A stretch of 64,000 nucleotides of DNA from Coriaria nepalensis (taxonomy: Eukaryota > Streptophyta > Magnoliopsida > Cucurbitales > Coriariaceae): assembly GCA_027186245.1 (NCBI GenBank), contig CP114481.1:20119501-20183500 (forward strand), written 5' to 3'. Shown piece after piece: positions 10,721 to 24,025 of the stretch; positions within the stretch are counted from its first letter, which is position 1, and each line of letters begins with the position of its first letter. Position numbers and translations under genes: made by a program. Below the pieces are notes generated by a model. The model ran no database searches. It was not told where the DNA came from and saw only the letters and a list, made by a program, of their open reading frames with translations.

Positions 10721-12866
10721 CAAGTATGTGTTTGTTTTATTTGAGATTCATGTCAATGAGTCTTTTCAAGTCACTAATGGATTTGAAAAAAATTCAAATG
10801 AATTCTATTTTTACACTTTAAACACTACTTTCGCGGATCACTTGTTGATAATCTTTTTAAGACAAGTATGCATTTGATTTATCTTATATTTATTTAAATG
10901 AGTCTTTTCAAGACAATAAATCATTTGGAAGCAATTGGAGCGAATACTATTTTCGCATTTCAAACACGACTTTCGCGCATAGCTTGCATATTATTTTTTG
11001 AACGCAAGTATGAATTTGTTTTATTTTAGTGTCATTATCTCAATGACTCTTTCAAAGTCACTAATTCATTTGAACACAATTAAAATGAATTCTATTTCCG
11101 CACTTCGAACCCGACTTTCGTACATAACTTGCTAATGATCATTTAAGGGCAAGTATGTGTTTGTTTTATTTGAGATTCATGTCAATGAGTCTTTTCAAGT
11201 CACTAATGGATTTGAAAAAAATTCAAATGAATTCTATTTTTACACTTTAAACACTACTTTCGCGGATCACTTGTTGATAATCTTTTTAAGACAAGTATGC
11301 ATTTGATTTATCTTATATTTATTTAAATGAGTCTTTTCAAGACAATAAATCATTTGGAAGCAATTGGAGCGAATACTATTTTCGCATTTCAAACACGACT
11401 TTCGCGCATAGCTTGCATATTATTTTTTGAACGCAAGTATGAATTTGTTTTATTTTAGTGTCATTATCTCAATGACTCTTTCAAAGTCACTAATTCATTT
11501 GAACACAATTAAAATGAATTCTATTTCCGCACTTCGAACCCGACTTTCGTACATAACTTGCTAATGATCATTTAAGGGCAAGTATGTGTTTGTTTTATTT
11601 GACATTCATGTCAATGAGTCTTTTCAAGTCACTAATGCATTTGAAAAAAATTCAAATGAATTCTATTTTTACACTTTAAACACTACTTTCGCGGATCACT
11701 TGTTGATAATCTTTTTAAGACAAGTATGCATTTGATTTATCGTATATTTAATTCAATGAGTCTTTTCAAGACAATAAATCGTTTGGAAGCCATTGGAGCG
11801 AATACTATTTTCGCATTTCAAACACGACTTTCGCGCCTAGCTTGCATATGATTTTTTGAGGGCAAGTATGAATTTGTTTAATCTTAGAGTCATCATCTCA
11901 ATGACTCTTTGAAAGTCACTAATTCATTTGAACACAATTAAAATGAATTCTATTTTCGCAGTTCGAACCCGACTTTCGTACATAACTTGCTAATGATCAT
12001 TTAAGGGCAAGAATGCGTTTGTTTTATTTGAGATTCATGTCAATGAGTCTTTTCAAGTCACTAATGCATTTGAAAAAAATTCAAATGAATTCTATTTTTA
12101 CACTTTAAACACTACTTTCGCGGATCACTTGTTGATAATCTTTTTAAGACAAGTATGCATTTGATTTATCGTATATTTATTTCAATGAGTCTTTTCAAGA
12201 CAATAAATCATTTGGAAGCCATTGGAGCGAATACTATTTTCGCATTTCAAACACGACTTTCACGCCTAGCTTGCATATGATTTTTTGAGGGCAAGTATGA
12301 ATTTGTTTAATCTTAGAGTCATCATCTCAATGACTCTTTCAAAGTCACTAATTCATTTGAACACAATTAAAATGAATTCTATTTTCGCACTCCGAACCTG
12401 ACTTTCGTATATAACTTGCTAAAGATCATTTAAGGGCAAGTATGTGTTTGTTTTATTTGAGATTCATGTCAATGAGTCTTTTCCAGTCACTAATGCATTT
12501 GAAAAAAATTCAAATGAATTCTATTTTTACACTTTAAAAACTACTTTCGCGGATCACTTGTTTATAATCTTTTTGAAGACAAGTATGCAGTTGATTTATC
12601 ATATATTTATTTCAATGAGTCTTTTCATGACAATAAATCATTTGGAAGCCATTGGAGCGAATACTATTTTCGCATTTCAAACACGACTTTCACGCCTAGC
12701 TTGCATATGATTTTTTGAAGGCAAGTATGAATTTGTTTTATTTTAGTGTCATCAATTCAATCACTTTTTGAAAGTCACGAATTCATTTGAAAGCAATTAA
12801 AACGAATTCTATTTTCGCACTCCGAACCCGACTTTCATACATAACTTGCTAATGATCATTTAAGGG
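10721..12866 (+). repeat. 2146-bp pentamer W-W-Z-H-E, copy 1
   Basis: Units start at 10721, 11150, 11579, 12008 and 12437. Z at 11579 has the private AATCGTTTGG. H at 12008 has CTCCGAACCTGAC and TATATAACTTGCTAAAGATC, and a private CAAGAATGCG start. E at 12437 is 430 bp, which gives 2146 rather than 2145. Confidence 0.9.
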
Positions 12867-14583
12867 CAAGTATGTGTTTGTTTTATTTGAGATTCATGTC
12901 AATGAGTCTTTTCAAGTCACTAATGGATTTGAAAAAAATTCAAATGAATTCTATTTTTACACTTTAAACACTACTTTCGCGGATCACTTGTTGATAATCT
13001 TTTTAAGACAAGTATGCATTTGATTTATCTTATATTTATTTAAATGAGTCTTTTCAAGACAATAAATCATTTGGAAGCAATTGGAGCGAATACTATTTTC
13101 GCATTTCAAACACGACTTTCGCGCATAGCTTGCATATTATTTTTTGAACGCAAGTATGAGTTTGTTTTATTTTAGTGTCATTATCTCAATGACTCTTTCA
13201 AAGTCACTAATTCATTTGAACACAATTAAAATGAATTCTATTTCCGCACTTCGAACCCGACTTTCGTACATAACTTGCTAATGATCATTTAAGGGCAAGT
13301 ATGTGTTTGTTTTATTTGACATTCATGTCAATGAGTCTTTTCAAGTCACTAATGCATTTGAAAAAAATTCAAATGAATTCTATTTTTACACTTTAAACAC
13401 TACTTTCGCGGATCACTTGTTGATAATCTTTTTAAGACAAGTATGCATTTGATTTATCGTATATTTAATTCAATGAGTCTTTTCAAGACAATAAATCGTT
13501 TGGAAGCCATTGGAGCGAATACTATTTTCGCATTTCAAACACGACTTTCGCGCCTAGCTTGCATATGATTTTTTGAGGGCAAGTATGAATTTGTTTAATC
13601 TTAGAGTCATCATCTCAATGACTCTTTGAAAGTCACTAATTCATTTGAACACAATTAAAATGAATTCTATTTTCGCAGTTCGAACCCGACTTTCGTACAT
13701 AACTTGCTAATGATCATTTAAGGGCAAGTATGCGTTTGTTTTATTTGAGATTCATGTCAATGAGTCTTTTCAAGTCACTAATGCATTTGAAAAAAATTCA
13801 AATGAATTCTATTTTTACACTTTAAACACTACTTTCGCGGATCACTTGTTGATAATCTTTTTAAGACAAGTATGCATTTGATTTATCGTATATTTATTTC
13901 AATGAGTCTTTTCAAGACAATAAATCATTTGGAAGCCATTGGAGCGAATACTATTTTCGCATTTCAAACACGACTTTCACGCCTAGCTTGCATATGATTT
14001 TTTGAGGGCAAGTATGAATTTGTTTAATCTTAGAGTCATCATCTCAATGACTCTTTCAAAGTCACTAATTCATTTGAACACAATTAAAATGAATTCTATT
14101 TTCGCACTCCGAACCTGACTTTCGTATATAACTTGCTAAAGATCATTTAAGGGCAAGTATGTGTTTGTTTTATTTGAGATTCATGTCAATGAGTCTTTTC
14201 CAGTCACTAATGCATTTGAAAAAAATTCAAATGAATTCTATTTTTACACTTTAAAAACTACTTTCGCGGATCACTTGTTTATAATCTTTTTGAAGACAAG
14301 TATGCAGTTGATTTATCATATATTTATTTCAATGAGTCTTTTCATGACAATAAATCATTTGGAAGCCATTGGAGCGAATACTATTTTCGCATTTCAAACA
14401 CGACTTTCACGCCTAGCTTGCATATGATTTTTTGAAGGCAAGTATGAATTTGTTTTATTTTAGTGTCATCAATTCAATCACTTTTTGAAAGTCACGAATT
14501 CATTTGAAAGCAATTAAAACGAATTCTATTTTCGCACTCCGAACCCGACTTTCATACATAACTTGCTAATGATCATTTAAGGG
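12867..14583 (+). repeat. 1717-bp tetramer W-Z-H-E, copy 2 lacking one W
   Basis: Units start at 12867, 13296, 13725 and 14154. The order is that of the flanking pentamers with one W unit missing. Z at 13296 again has AATCGTTTGG. The W unit has a private GTATGAGTTTG in its C monomer. The copy-number difference is what unequal exchange between adjacent W units would give. Confidence 0.9.
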
Positions 14584-16729
14584 CAAGTATGTGTTTGTTT
14601 TATTTGAGATTCATGTCAATGAGTCTTTTCAAGTCACTAATGGATTTGAAAAAAATTCAAATGAATTCTATTTTTACACTTTAAACACTACTTTCGCGGA
14701 TCACTTGTTGATAATCTTTTTAAGACAAGTATGCATTTGATTTATCTTATATTTATTTAAATGAGTCTTTTCAAGACAATAAATCATTTGGAAGCAATTG
14801 GAGCAAATACTATTTTCGCATTTCAAACACGACTTTCGCGCATAGCTTGCATATTATTTTTTGAACGCAAGTATGAATTTGTTTTATTTTAGTGTCATTA
14901 TCTCAATGACTCTTTCAAAGTCACTAATTCATTTGAACACAATTAAAATGAATTCTATTTCCGCACTTCGAACCCGACTTTCGTACATAACTTGCTAATG
15001 ATCATTTAAGGGCAAGTATGTGTTTGTTTTATTTGAGATTCATGTCAATGAGTCTTTTCAAGTCACTAATGGATTTGAAAAAAATTCAAATGAATTCTAT
15101 TTTTACACTTTAAACACTACTTTCGCGGATCACTTGTTAATAATCTTTTTAAGACAAGTATGCATTTGATTTATCTTATATTTATTTAAATGAGTCTTTT
15201 CAAGACAATAAATCATTTGGAAGCAATTGGAGCGAATACTATTTTCGCATTTCAAACACGACTTTCGCGCATAGCTTGCATATTATTTTTTGAACGCAAG
15301 TATGAATTTGTTTTATTTTAGTGTCATTATCTCAATGACTCTTTCAAAGTCACTAATTCATTTGAACACAATTAAAATGAATTCTATTTCCGCACTTCGA
15401 ACCCGACTTTCGTACATAACTTGCTAATGATCATTTAAGGGCAAGTATGTGTTTGTTTTATTTGACATTCATGTCAATGAGTCTTTTCAAGTCACTAATG
15501 CATTTGAAAAAAATTCAAATGAATTCTATTTTTACACTTTAAACACTACTTTCGCGGATCACTTGTTGATAATCTTTTTAAGACAAGTATGCATTTGATT
15601 TATCGTATATTTAATTCAATGAGTCTTTTCAAGACAATAAATCGTTTGGAAGCCATTGGAGCGAATACTATTTTCGCATTTCAAACACGACTTTCGCGCC
15701 TAGCTTGCATATGATTTTTTGAGGGCAAGTATGAATTTGTTTAATCTTAGAGTCATCATCTCAATGACTCTTTGAAAGTCACTAATTCATTTGAACACAA
15801 TTAAAATGAATTCTATTTTCGCAGTTCGAACCCGACTTTCGTACATAACTTGCTAATGATCATTTAAGGGCAAGTATGCGTTTGTTTTATTTGAGATTCA
15901 TGTCAATGAGTCTTTTCAAGTCACTAATGCATTTGAAAAAAATTCAAATGAATTCTATTTTTACACTTTAAACACTACTTTCGCGGATCACTTGTTGATA
16001 ATCTTTTTAAGACAAGTATGCATTTGATTTATCGTATATTTATTTCAATGAGTCTTTTCAAGACAATAAATCATTTGGAAGCCATTGGAGTGAATACTAT
16101 TTTCGCATTTCAAACACGACTTTCACGCCTAGCTTGCATATGATTTTTTGAGGGCAAGTATGAATTTGTTTAATCTTAGAGTCATCATCTCAATGACTCT
16201 TTCAAAGTCACTAATTCATTTGAACACAATTAAAATGAATTCTATTTTCGCACTCCGAACCTGACTTTCGTATATAACTTGCTAAAGATCATTTAAGGGC
16301 AAGTATGTGTTTGTTTTATTTGAGATTCATGTCAATGAGTCTTTTCCAGTCACTAATGCATTTGAAAAAAATTCAAATGAATTCTATTTTTACACTTTAA
16401 AAACTACTTTCGCGGATCACTTGTTTATAATCTTTTTGAAGACAAGTATGCAGTTGATTTATCATATATTTATTTCAATGAGTCTTTTCATGACAATAAA
16501 TCATTTGGAAGCCATTGGAGCGAATACTATTTTCGCATTTCAAACACGACTTTCACGCCTAGCTTGCATATGATTTTTTGAAGGCAAGTATGAATTTGTT
16601 TTATTTTAGTGTCATCAATTCAATCACTTTTTGAAAGTCACGAATTCATTTGAAAGCAATTAAAACGAATTCTATTTTCGCACTCCGAACCCGACTTTCA
16701 TACATAACTTGCTAATGATCATTTAAGGG
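14584..16729 (+). repeat. 2146-bp pentamer W-W-Z-H-E, copy 3
   Basis: Units start at 14584, 15013, 15442, 15871 and 16300. Z at 15442 has AATCGTTTGG. Private changes include GGAGCAAATAC in the first W, TTGTTAATAATC in the second W and GGAGTGAATAC in H. The few differences from the copy at 10721 point to recent amplification. Confidence 0.9.
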
Positions 16730-18016
16730 CAAGTATGTGTTTGTTTTATTTGAGATTCATGTCAATGAGTCTTTTCAAGTCACTAATGGATTTGAAAAAA
16801 ATTCAAATGAATTCTATTTTTACACTTTAAACACTACTTTCGCGGATCACTTGTTGATAATCTTTTTAAGACAAGTATGCATTTGATTTATCTTATATTT
16901 ATTTAAATGAGTCTTTTCAAGACAATAAATCATTTGGAAGCAATTGGAGCGAATACTATTTTCGCATTTCAAACACGACTTTCGCGCATAGCTTGCATAT
17001 TATTTTTTGAACGCAAGTATGAATTTGTTTTATTTTAGTGTCATTATCTCAATGACTCTTTCAAAGTCACTAATTCATTTGAACACAATTAAAATGAATT
17101 CTATTTCCGCACTTCGAACCCGACTTTCGTACATAACTTGCTAATGATCATTTAAGGGCAAGTATGTGTTTGTTTTATTTGAGATTCATGTCAATGAGTC
17201 TTTTCAAGTCACTAATGCATTTGAAAAAAATTCAAATGAATTCTATTTTTACACTTTAAACACTACTTTCGCGGATCACTTGTTGATAATCTTTTTAAGA
17301 CAAGTATGCATTTGATTTATCATATATTTATTTCAATGAGTCTTTTCAATACAATAAATCATTTGGAAGCAATTGGAGCGAATACTATTTTCGCATTTCA
17401 AACACGACTTTCGCGCATAGCTTGCATATTATTTTTTGAACGCAAGTATGAATTTGTTTAATCTTAGAGTCATCATCTCAATGACACTTTGAATGTCACT
17501 AATTCATTTGAACAGAATTAAAATGAATTCTATTTCCGCACTTCGAACCCGACTTTCGTACATAACTTGCTAATGATCATTTAAGGGCAAGTATGTGTTT
17601 GTTTTATTTGAGATTCATGTCAATGAGTCTTTTCAAGTCACTAATGCATTTGAAAAAAATTCAAATGAATTCTATTTTTACACTTTAAACACTACTTTCG
17701 CGGATCACTTGTTGATAATCTTTTTAAGACAAGTATGCATTTGATTTATCGTATATTTATTTCAATGAGTCTTTTAAAGACAATAAATCATTTAGAAGCC
17801 ATTGGAGCGAATACTATTTTCGCATTTCAAACACGACTTTCGCGCCTAGCTTGCATATGATTTTTTGAGGGCAAGTATGAATTTGTTTAATCTTAGAGTC
17901 ATCATCTCAATGACTCTTTGAAAGTCACTAATTCATTTGAACACAATTAAAATGAATTCTATTTTCGCAGTTCGAACCCGACTTTCGTACATAACTTGCT
18001 AATGATCATTTAAGGG
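16730..18016 (+). repeat. Units W, N (17159) and 17588
   Basis: W closes the series of pentamers. N at 17159 matches 6001 in CAATACAATAAATC, GACACTTTGAATGTCAC and GAACAGAATT. The next unit shares TCTTTTAAAGAC with 6430, so two adjacent units of the 6-kb region recur here about 11.16 kb away. In the second unit the match gives way in monomer B to TTTAGAAGCC and GCGCCTAGC with a CGCAGTTCG C monomer. Confidence 0.84.
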
Positions 18017-19304
18017 CAAGTATGCGTTTGTTTTATTTGAGATTCATGTCAATGAGTCTTTTCAAGTCACTAATGCATTTGAAAAAAATTCAAATGAATT
18101 CTATTTTTACACTTTAAACACTACTTTCGCGGATCACTTGTTGATAATCTTTTTAAGACAAGTATGCATTTGATTTATCGTATATTTATTTCAATGAGTC
18201 TTTTCAAGACAATAAATCATTTGGAAGCCATTGGAGCAAATACTATTTTCGCATTTCAAACACGACTTTCACGCCTAGCTTGCATATGATTTTTTGAGGG
18301 CAAGTATGAATTTGTTCAATCTTAGAGTCATCATCTCAATGACTCTTTCAAAGTCACTAATTCATTTGAACACAATTAAAATGAATTCTATTTTCGCACT
18401 CCGAACCTGACTTTCGTACATAACTTGCTAAAGATCATTTAAGGGCAAGTATGTGTTTGTTTTATTTGAGATTCATGTCAATGAGTCTTTTCCAGTCACT
18501 AATGCATTTGAAAAAAATTCAAATGAATTCTATTTTTACACTTTAAACAATACTTTCGCGGATCACTTGTTTATAATCTTTTTGAAGACAAGTATGCAGT
18601 TGATTTATCATATATTTATTTCAATGAGTCTTTTCAAGACAATAAATCATTTGGAAGCCATTGGAGCGAATACTATTTTCGCATTTCAAACACGACTTTC
18701 ACGCCTAGCTTGCATATGATTTTTTGAAGGCAAGTATGAATTTGTTTAATCTTAGAGTCATCATCTCAATGACTCTTTCAAAGTCACTAATTCATTTGAA
18801 CACAATTAAAATGAATTCTATATTCGCACTCCGAACCTGCTTTTCGTACATAACTTGCTAAATATCATTTAAGGGCAAGTATGTGTTTGTTTTATTTGAC
18901 ATTCATGTCAATGAGTCTTTTCAAGTCACTAATGCATTTGAAAAAAATTCAAATGAATTCTATTTTTACACTTTAAACACTACTTTCGCGGATCACTTGT
19001 TGATAATCTTTTTAAGACAAGTATGCATTTGATTTATCGTATATTTAATTCAATGAGTCTTTTCAAGACAATAAATCATTTGGAAGCCATTGGAGCGAAT
19101 ACTATTTTCGCATTTCAAACACGACTTTCGCGCCTAGCTTGCATATGATTTTTTGAGGGCAAGTATGAATTTGTTTAATCTTAGAGTCATCATCTCAATG
19201 ACTCTTTGAAAGTCACTAATTCATTTGAACACAATTAAAATGAATTCTATTTTCGCAGTTCGAACCCGACTTTCGTACATAACTTGCTAATGATCATTTA
19301 AGGG
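18017..19304 (+). repeat. 1288-bp three-unit block, copy 1
   Basis: Units start at 18017, 18446 and 18876. The first has GTTCAATCTTAGAG in C. The second is an E variant (CCAGTCAC, GAAGAC, GCAGTTG, but TTTCAAGACAATAAATC) with an unusual C end, GAACCTGCTTTTCG and AAATATC. The third is Z with GACATTCATG and TATTTAATTCAATG. The first two units recur in the next block. Confidence 0.85.
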
Positions 19305-20593
19305 CAAGTATGCGTTTGTTTTATTTGAGATTCATGTCAATGAGTCTTTTCAAGTCACTAATGCATTTGAAAAAAATTCAAATGAATTCTATTTTTACAC
19401 TTTAAACACTAGTTTCGCGAATCACTTGTTGATAATCTTTTTAAGACAAGTATGCATTTGATTTATCATATATTTATTTCAATGAGTCTTTTCAAGACAA
19501 TAAATCATTTGGAAGCCATTGGAGCGAATACTATTTTCGCATTTCAAACACGACTTTCACGCCTAGCTTGCATATGATTTTTTGAGGGCAAGTATGAATT
19601 TGTTCAATCTTAGAGTCATCATCTCAATGACTCTTTCAAAGTCACTAATTCATTTGAACACAATTAAAATGAATTCTATTTTCGCACTCCGAACCTGACT
19701 TTCGTACATAACTTGCTAAAGATCATTTAAGGGCAAGTATGTGTTTGTTTTATTTGAGATTCATGTCAATGAGTCTTTTCCAGTCACTAATGCATTTGAA
19801 AAAAATTCAAATGAATTCTATTTTTACACTTTAAACACTACTTTCGCGGATCACTTGTTTATAATCTTTTTGAAGACAAGTATGCAGTTGATTTATCATA
19901 TATTTATTTCAATGAGTCTTTTCAAGACAATAAATCATTTGGAAGCCATTGGAGCGAATACTATTTTCGCATTTCAAACACGACTTTCACGCCTAGCTTG
20001 CATATGATTTTTTGAAGGCAAGTATGAATTTGTTTAATCTTAGAGTCATCATCTCAATGACTCTTTCAAAGTCACTAATTCATTTGAACACAATTAAAAT
20101 GAATTCTATTTTCGCACTCCGAACCTGCTTTTCGTACATAACTTGCTAAATATCATTTAAGGGCAAGTATGTGTTTGTTTTATTTGACATTCATGTCAAT
20201 GAGTCTTTTCAAGTTACTAATGCATTTGAAAAAAATTCAAATGAATTCTATTTTTACACTTTAAACACTACTTTCGCGGATCACTTGTTTATAATCTTTT
20301 TGAAGACAAGTATGCAGTTGATTTATCATATATTTATTTCAATGAGTCTTTTCATGACAATAAATCATTTGGAAGCCATTGGAGCGAATACTATTTTCGC
20401 ATTTCAAACACGACTTTCACGCCTAGCTTGCATATGATTTTTTGAAGGCAAGTATGAATTTGTTTAATCTTAGAGTCATCATCTCAATGACTCTTTCAAA
20501 GTCACTAATTCATTTGAACACAATTAAAATGAATTCTATTTTCGCACTCCGAACCTGACTTTCGTACATAACTTGCTAAAGATCATTTAAGGG
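19305..20593 (+). repeat. 1288-bp-offset block, copy 2
   Basis: Units start at 19305, 19734 and 20164. GTTCAATCTTAGAG in the first, and GAACCTGCTTTTCG with AAATATC in the second, repeat the private variants of the previous block. The first unit also has ACTAGTTTCGCGAATC, with a SpeI and an NruI site, shared only with the unit at 24884. The third unit has GACATTCATG with an E-type end of A and an E-type B, so it is a hybrid. Confidence 0.85.
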
Positions 20594-22309
20594 CAAGTAT
20601 GTGTTTGTTTTATTTGAGATTCATGTCAATGAGTCTTTTCAAGTCACTAATGGATTTGAAAAAAATTCAAATGAATTCTATTTTTACACTTTAAACACTA
20701 CTTTCGCGGATCACTTGTTGATAATCTTTTTAAGACAAGTATGCATTTGATTTATCTTATATTTATTTAAATGAGTCTTTTCAAGACAATAAATCATTTG
20801 GAAGCAATTGGAGCGAATACTATTTTCGCATTTCAAACACAACTTTCGCGCATAGCTTGCATATTATTTTTTGAACGCAAGTATGAATTTGTTTTATTTT
20901 AGTGTCATTATCTCAATGACTCTTTCAAAGTCACTAATTCATTTGAACACAATTAAAATGAATTCTATTTCCGCACTTCGAACCCGACTTTCGTACATAA
21001 CTTGCTAATGATCATTTAAGGGCAAGTATGTGTTTGTTTTATTTGAGATTCATGTCAATTAGTCTTTTCAAGTCACTAGTGGATTAGAAAAAAATTCAAA
21101 TGAATTCTATTTTTACACTTTAAACACTACTTTCGCGGATCACTTGTTGATAATCTTTTTAAGACAAGTATGCATTTGATTTATCGTATATTTATTTCAA
21201 TGAGTCTTTTCAAGACAATAAATCATTTGGAAGCAATTGGAGCGAATACTATTTTCGCATTTCAAACACGACTTTCGCGCATAGCTTGCATATTATTTTT
21301 TGAACGCAAGTATGAATTTGTTTTATTTTAGTGTCATTATCTCAATGACTCTTTCAAAGTCACTAATTCATTTGAACACAATTAAAATGAATTCTATTTC
21401 CGCACTTCGAACCCAACTTTCGTACATAACTTGCTAATGATCATTTAAGGGCACGTATGTGTTTGTTTTATTTGAGATTCATGTCAATTAGTCTTTTCAA
21501 GTCACTAATGCATTTGAAAAAAAATCAAATGAATTCTATTTTTACACTTTAAACACTACTTTCGCGGATCACTTGTTGATAATCTTTTTAAGACAAGTAT
21601 GCATTTGATTTATCGTATATTTATTTCAATGAGTCTTTTCAAGACAATAAATCATTTTGAAGCAATTGGAGCGAATACTATTTTCGCATTTCAAACACGA
21701 CTTTCACGCCTAGCTTGCATATGATTTTTTGAGGGCAAGTATGAATTTGTTTAATCTTAGAGTCATCATCTCAATGACTCTTTGAAAGTCACTAATTCAT
21801 TTGAACACAATTAAAATGAATTCTATTTTCGCAGTTCGAACCCGACTTTCGTACATAACTTGCTAATGATCATTTCAGGGCAAGTATGCGTTTGTTTTAT
21901 TTGAGATTCATGTCAATGAGTCTTTTCAAGTCACTAATGCATTTGAAAAAAATTCAAATGAATTCTATTTTTACACTTTAAACACTACTTTCGCGGATCA
22001 CTCGTTGATAATCTTTTTAAGACAAGTATGCATTTGATTTATCGTATATTTATTTCAATGAGTCTTTTCAAGACAATAAATCATTTGGAAGCCATTGGAG
22101 CGAATACTATTTTCGCATTTCAAACACGACTTTCACGCCTAGCTTGCATATGATTTTTTGAGGGCAAGTATGAATTTGTTTAATCTTAGAGTCATCATCT
22201 CAATGACTCTTTGAAAGTCACTAATTCATTTGAACAGAATTAAAATGAATTCTATTTTCGCACTTCGAACCCGACTTTCGTACATAGCTTGCTAATGATC
22301 ATTTAAGGG
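20594..22309 (+). repeat. Units W, W variant, K variant, G-like
   Basis: The 20594 unit is W. The 21023 unit has GTCAATTAGTC and ACTAGTGGATTAG, and a TATCGTATAT B monomer. The 21452 unit starts CACGTATG instead of CAAGTATG, shares GTCAATTAGTC and has a K-type A. The 21881 unit has CATTTCAGGG before it and ACTCGTTGATAATC. Scattered private substitutions suggest an older, less homogenised patch. Confidence 0.82.
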
Positions 22310-24025
22310 CAAGTATGCGTTTGTTTTGTTTGAGATTCATGTCAATGAGTCTTTTCAAGTCACTAATGCATTTGAAAAAAATTCAAATGAATTCTATTTT
22401 TACACTTTAAACACTACTTTCGCGGATCACTTGTTGATAATCTTTTTGAAGACAAGTATGCATTTGATTTATCATATATTTATTTCAATGAGTCTTTTCA
22501 TGACAATAAATCATTTGGAAGCCATTGGAGCGAATACTATTTTCGCATTTCAAACACGACTTTCGCGCATAGCTTGCATATGATTTTTTGAAGGCAAGTA
22601 TGAATTTGTTTTATTTTAGTGTCATCAATTCAATCACTTTTTGAAAGTCACGAATTCATTTGAAAGCAATTAAAACGAATTCTATTTTCGCACTCCGAAC
22701 CCGACTTTCATACATAACTTGCTAATGATCATTTAAGGGCAAGTATGTGTTTTTTTATTTGAGATTCATGTCAATGAGTCTTTTCAAGTTACTAATGCAC
22801 TTGAAAAAAATTCAAATGAATTCTATTTTTACACTTTAAACACTACTTTCGCGGATCACTTGTTGATAATCTTTTTAAGACAAGTATGCATTTGATTTAT
22901 CATATATTTATTTCAATGAGTCTTTTCAATACAATAAATCATTTGGAAGCCATTGGAGCGAATACTATTTTCGCATTTCAAACACGACATTCGCGCATAG
23001 CTTGCATATTATTTTTTGAACGCAAGTATGAATTTGTTTAATCTTAGAGTCATCATCTCAATGACACTTTGAATGTCACTAATTCATTTGAACAGAATTA
23101 AAATGAATTCTATTTCGGCACTTCGAACCCGACATTCGTACTTAACTTGCTAATGATCATTTAAGGGCAAGTATGTGTTTGTTTTATTTGAGATTCATGT
23201 CAATGAGTCTTTTCAAGTCACTAATGCATTTGAAAAAAAATCAAATGAATTCTATTTTTACACTTTAAACACTACTTTCGCGGATCACTTGTTGATAATC
23301 TTTTTAAGACAAGTATGCATTTGATTTATCGTATATTTATTTCAATGAGTCTTTTCAAGACAATAAATCATTTGGAAGCAATTGGAGCGAATACTATTTT
23401 CGCATTTCAAACACGACTTTCACGCCTAGCTTGCATATGATTTTTTGAGGGCAAGTATGAATTTGTTTAATCTTAGAGTCATCATCTCAATGACTCTTTC
23501 GAAGTCACTAATTCATTTGAACACAATTAAAATGAATTCAATTTTCGCACTCCGAACCTGACTTTCGTACATAACTTGCTAATGATCATTTAAGGGCAAG
23601 TATGCGTTTGTTTTATTTGAGATTCATGTCAATGAGTCTTTTCAAGTCACTAATGCATTTGAAAAAAATTCAAATGAATTCTATTTTTACACTTTAAACA
23701 CTACTTTCGCGAATCACTTGTTGATAATCTTTTTAAGACAAGTATGCATTTGATTTATCATATATTTATTTCAATGAGTCTTTTCAAGACAATAAATCAT
23801 TTGGAAGCCATTGAAGAGAATACTATTTTCGCATTTCAAACACGACTTTCGCGCATAGCTTGCATATGATTTTTTTAAGGCAAGTATGAATTTGTTTTAT
23901 TTTAGTGTCATCAATTCAATCACTTTTTGAAAGTCACGAATTCATTTGAAAGCAATTAAAACGATTTCTATTTTCGCACTCCGAACCCGACTTTCATACA
24001 TAACTTGCTAATGATCATTTAAGGG
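22310..24025 (+). repeat. Units 22310, N (22740), K-like 23168 and 23597
   Basis: The 22310 unit (430 bp) matches 5571 in GTTTTGTTTGAG, CATGACAATAAATC and the preceding TACATAGCTTGCTAATG. N at 22740 is 428 bp because GTGTTTTTTTATTTG has lost a base. It has CGACATTCGCGC and CGACATTCGTACTTAAC. The 23597 unit has TTTCGCGAATCAC, TTGAAGAGAATAC and an E-like C. This block and 5571-6858 are long-range relatives. Confidence 0.84.
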
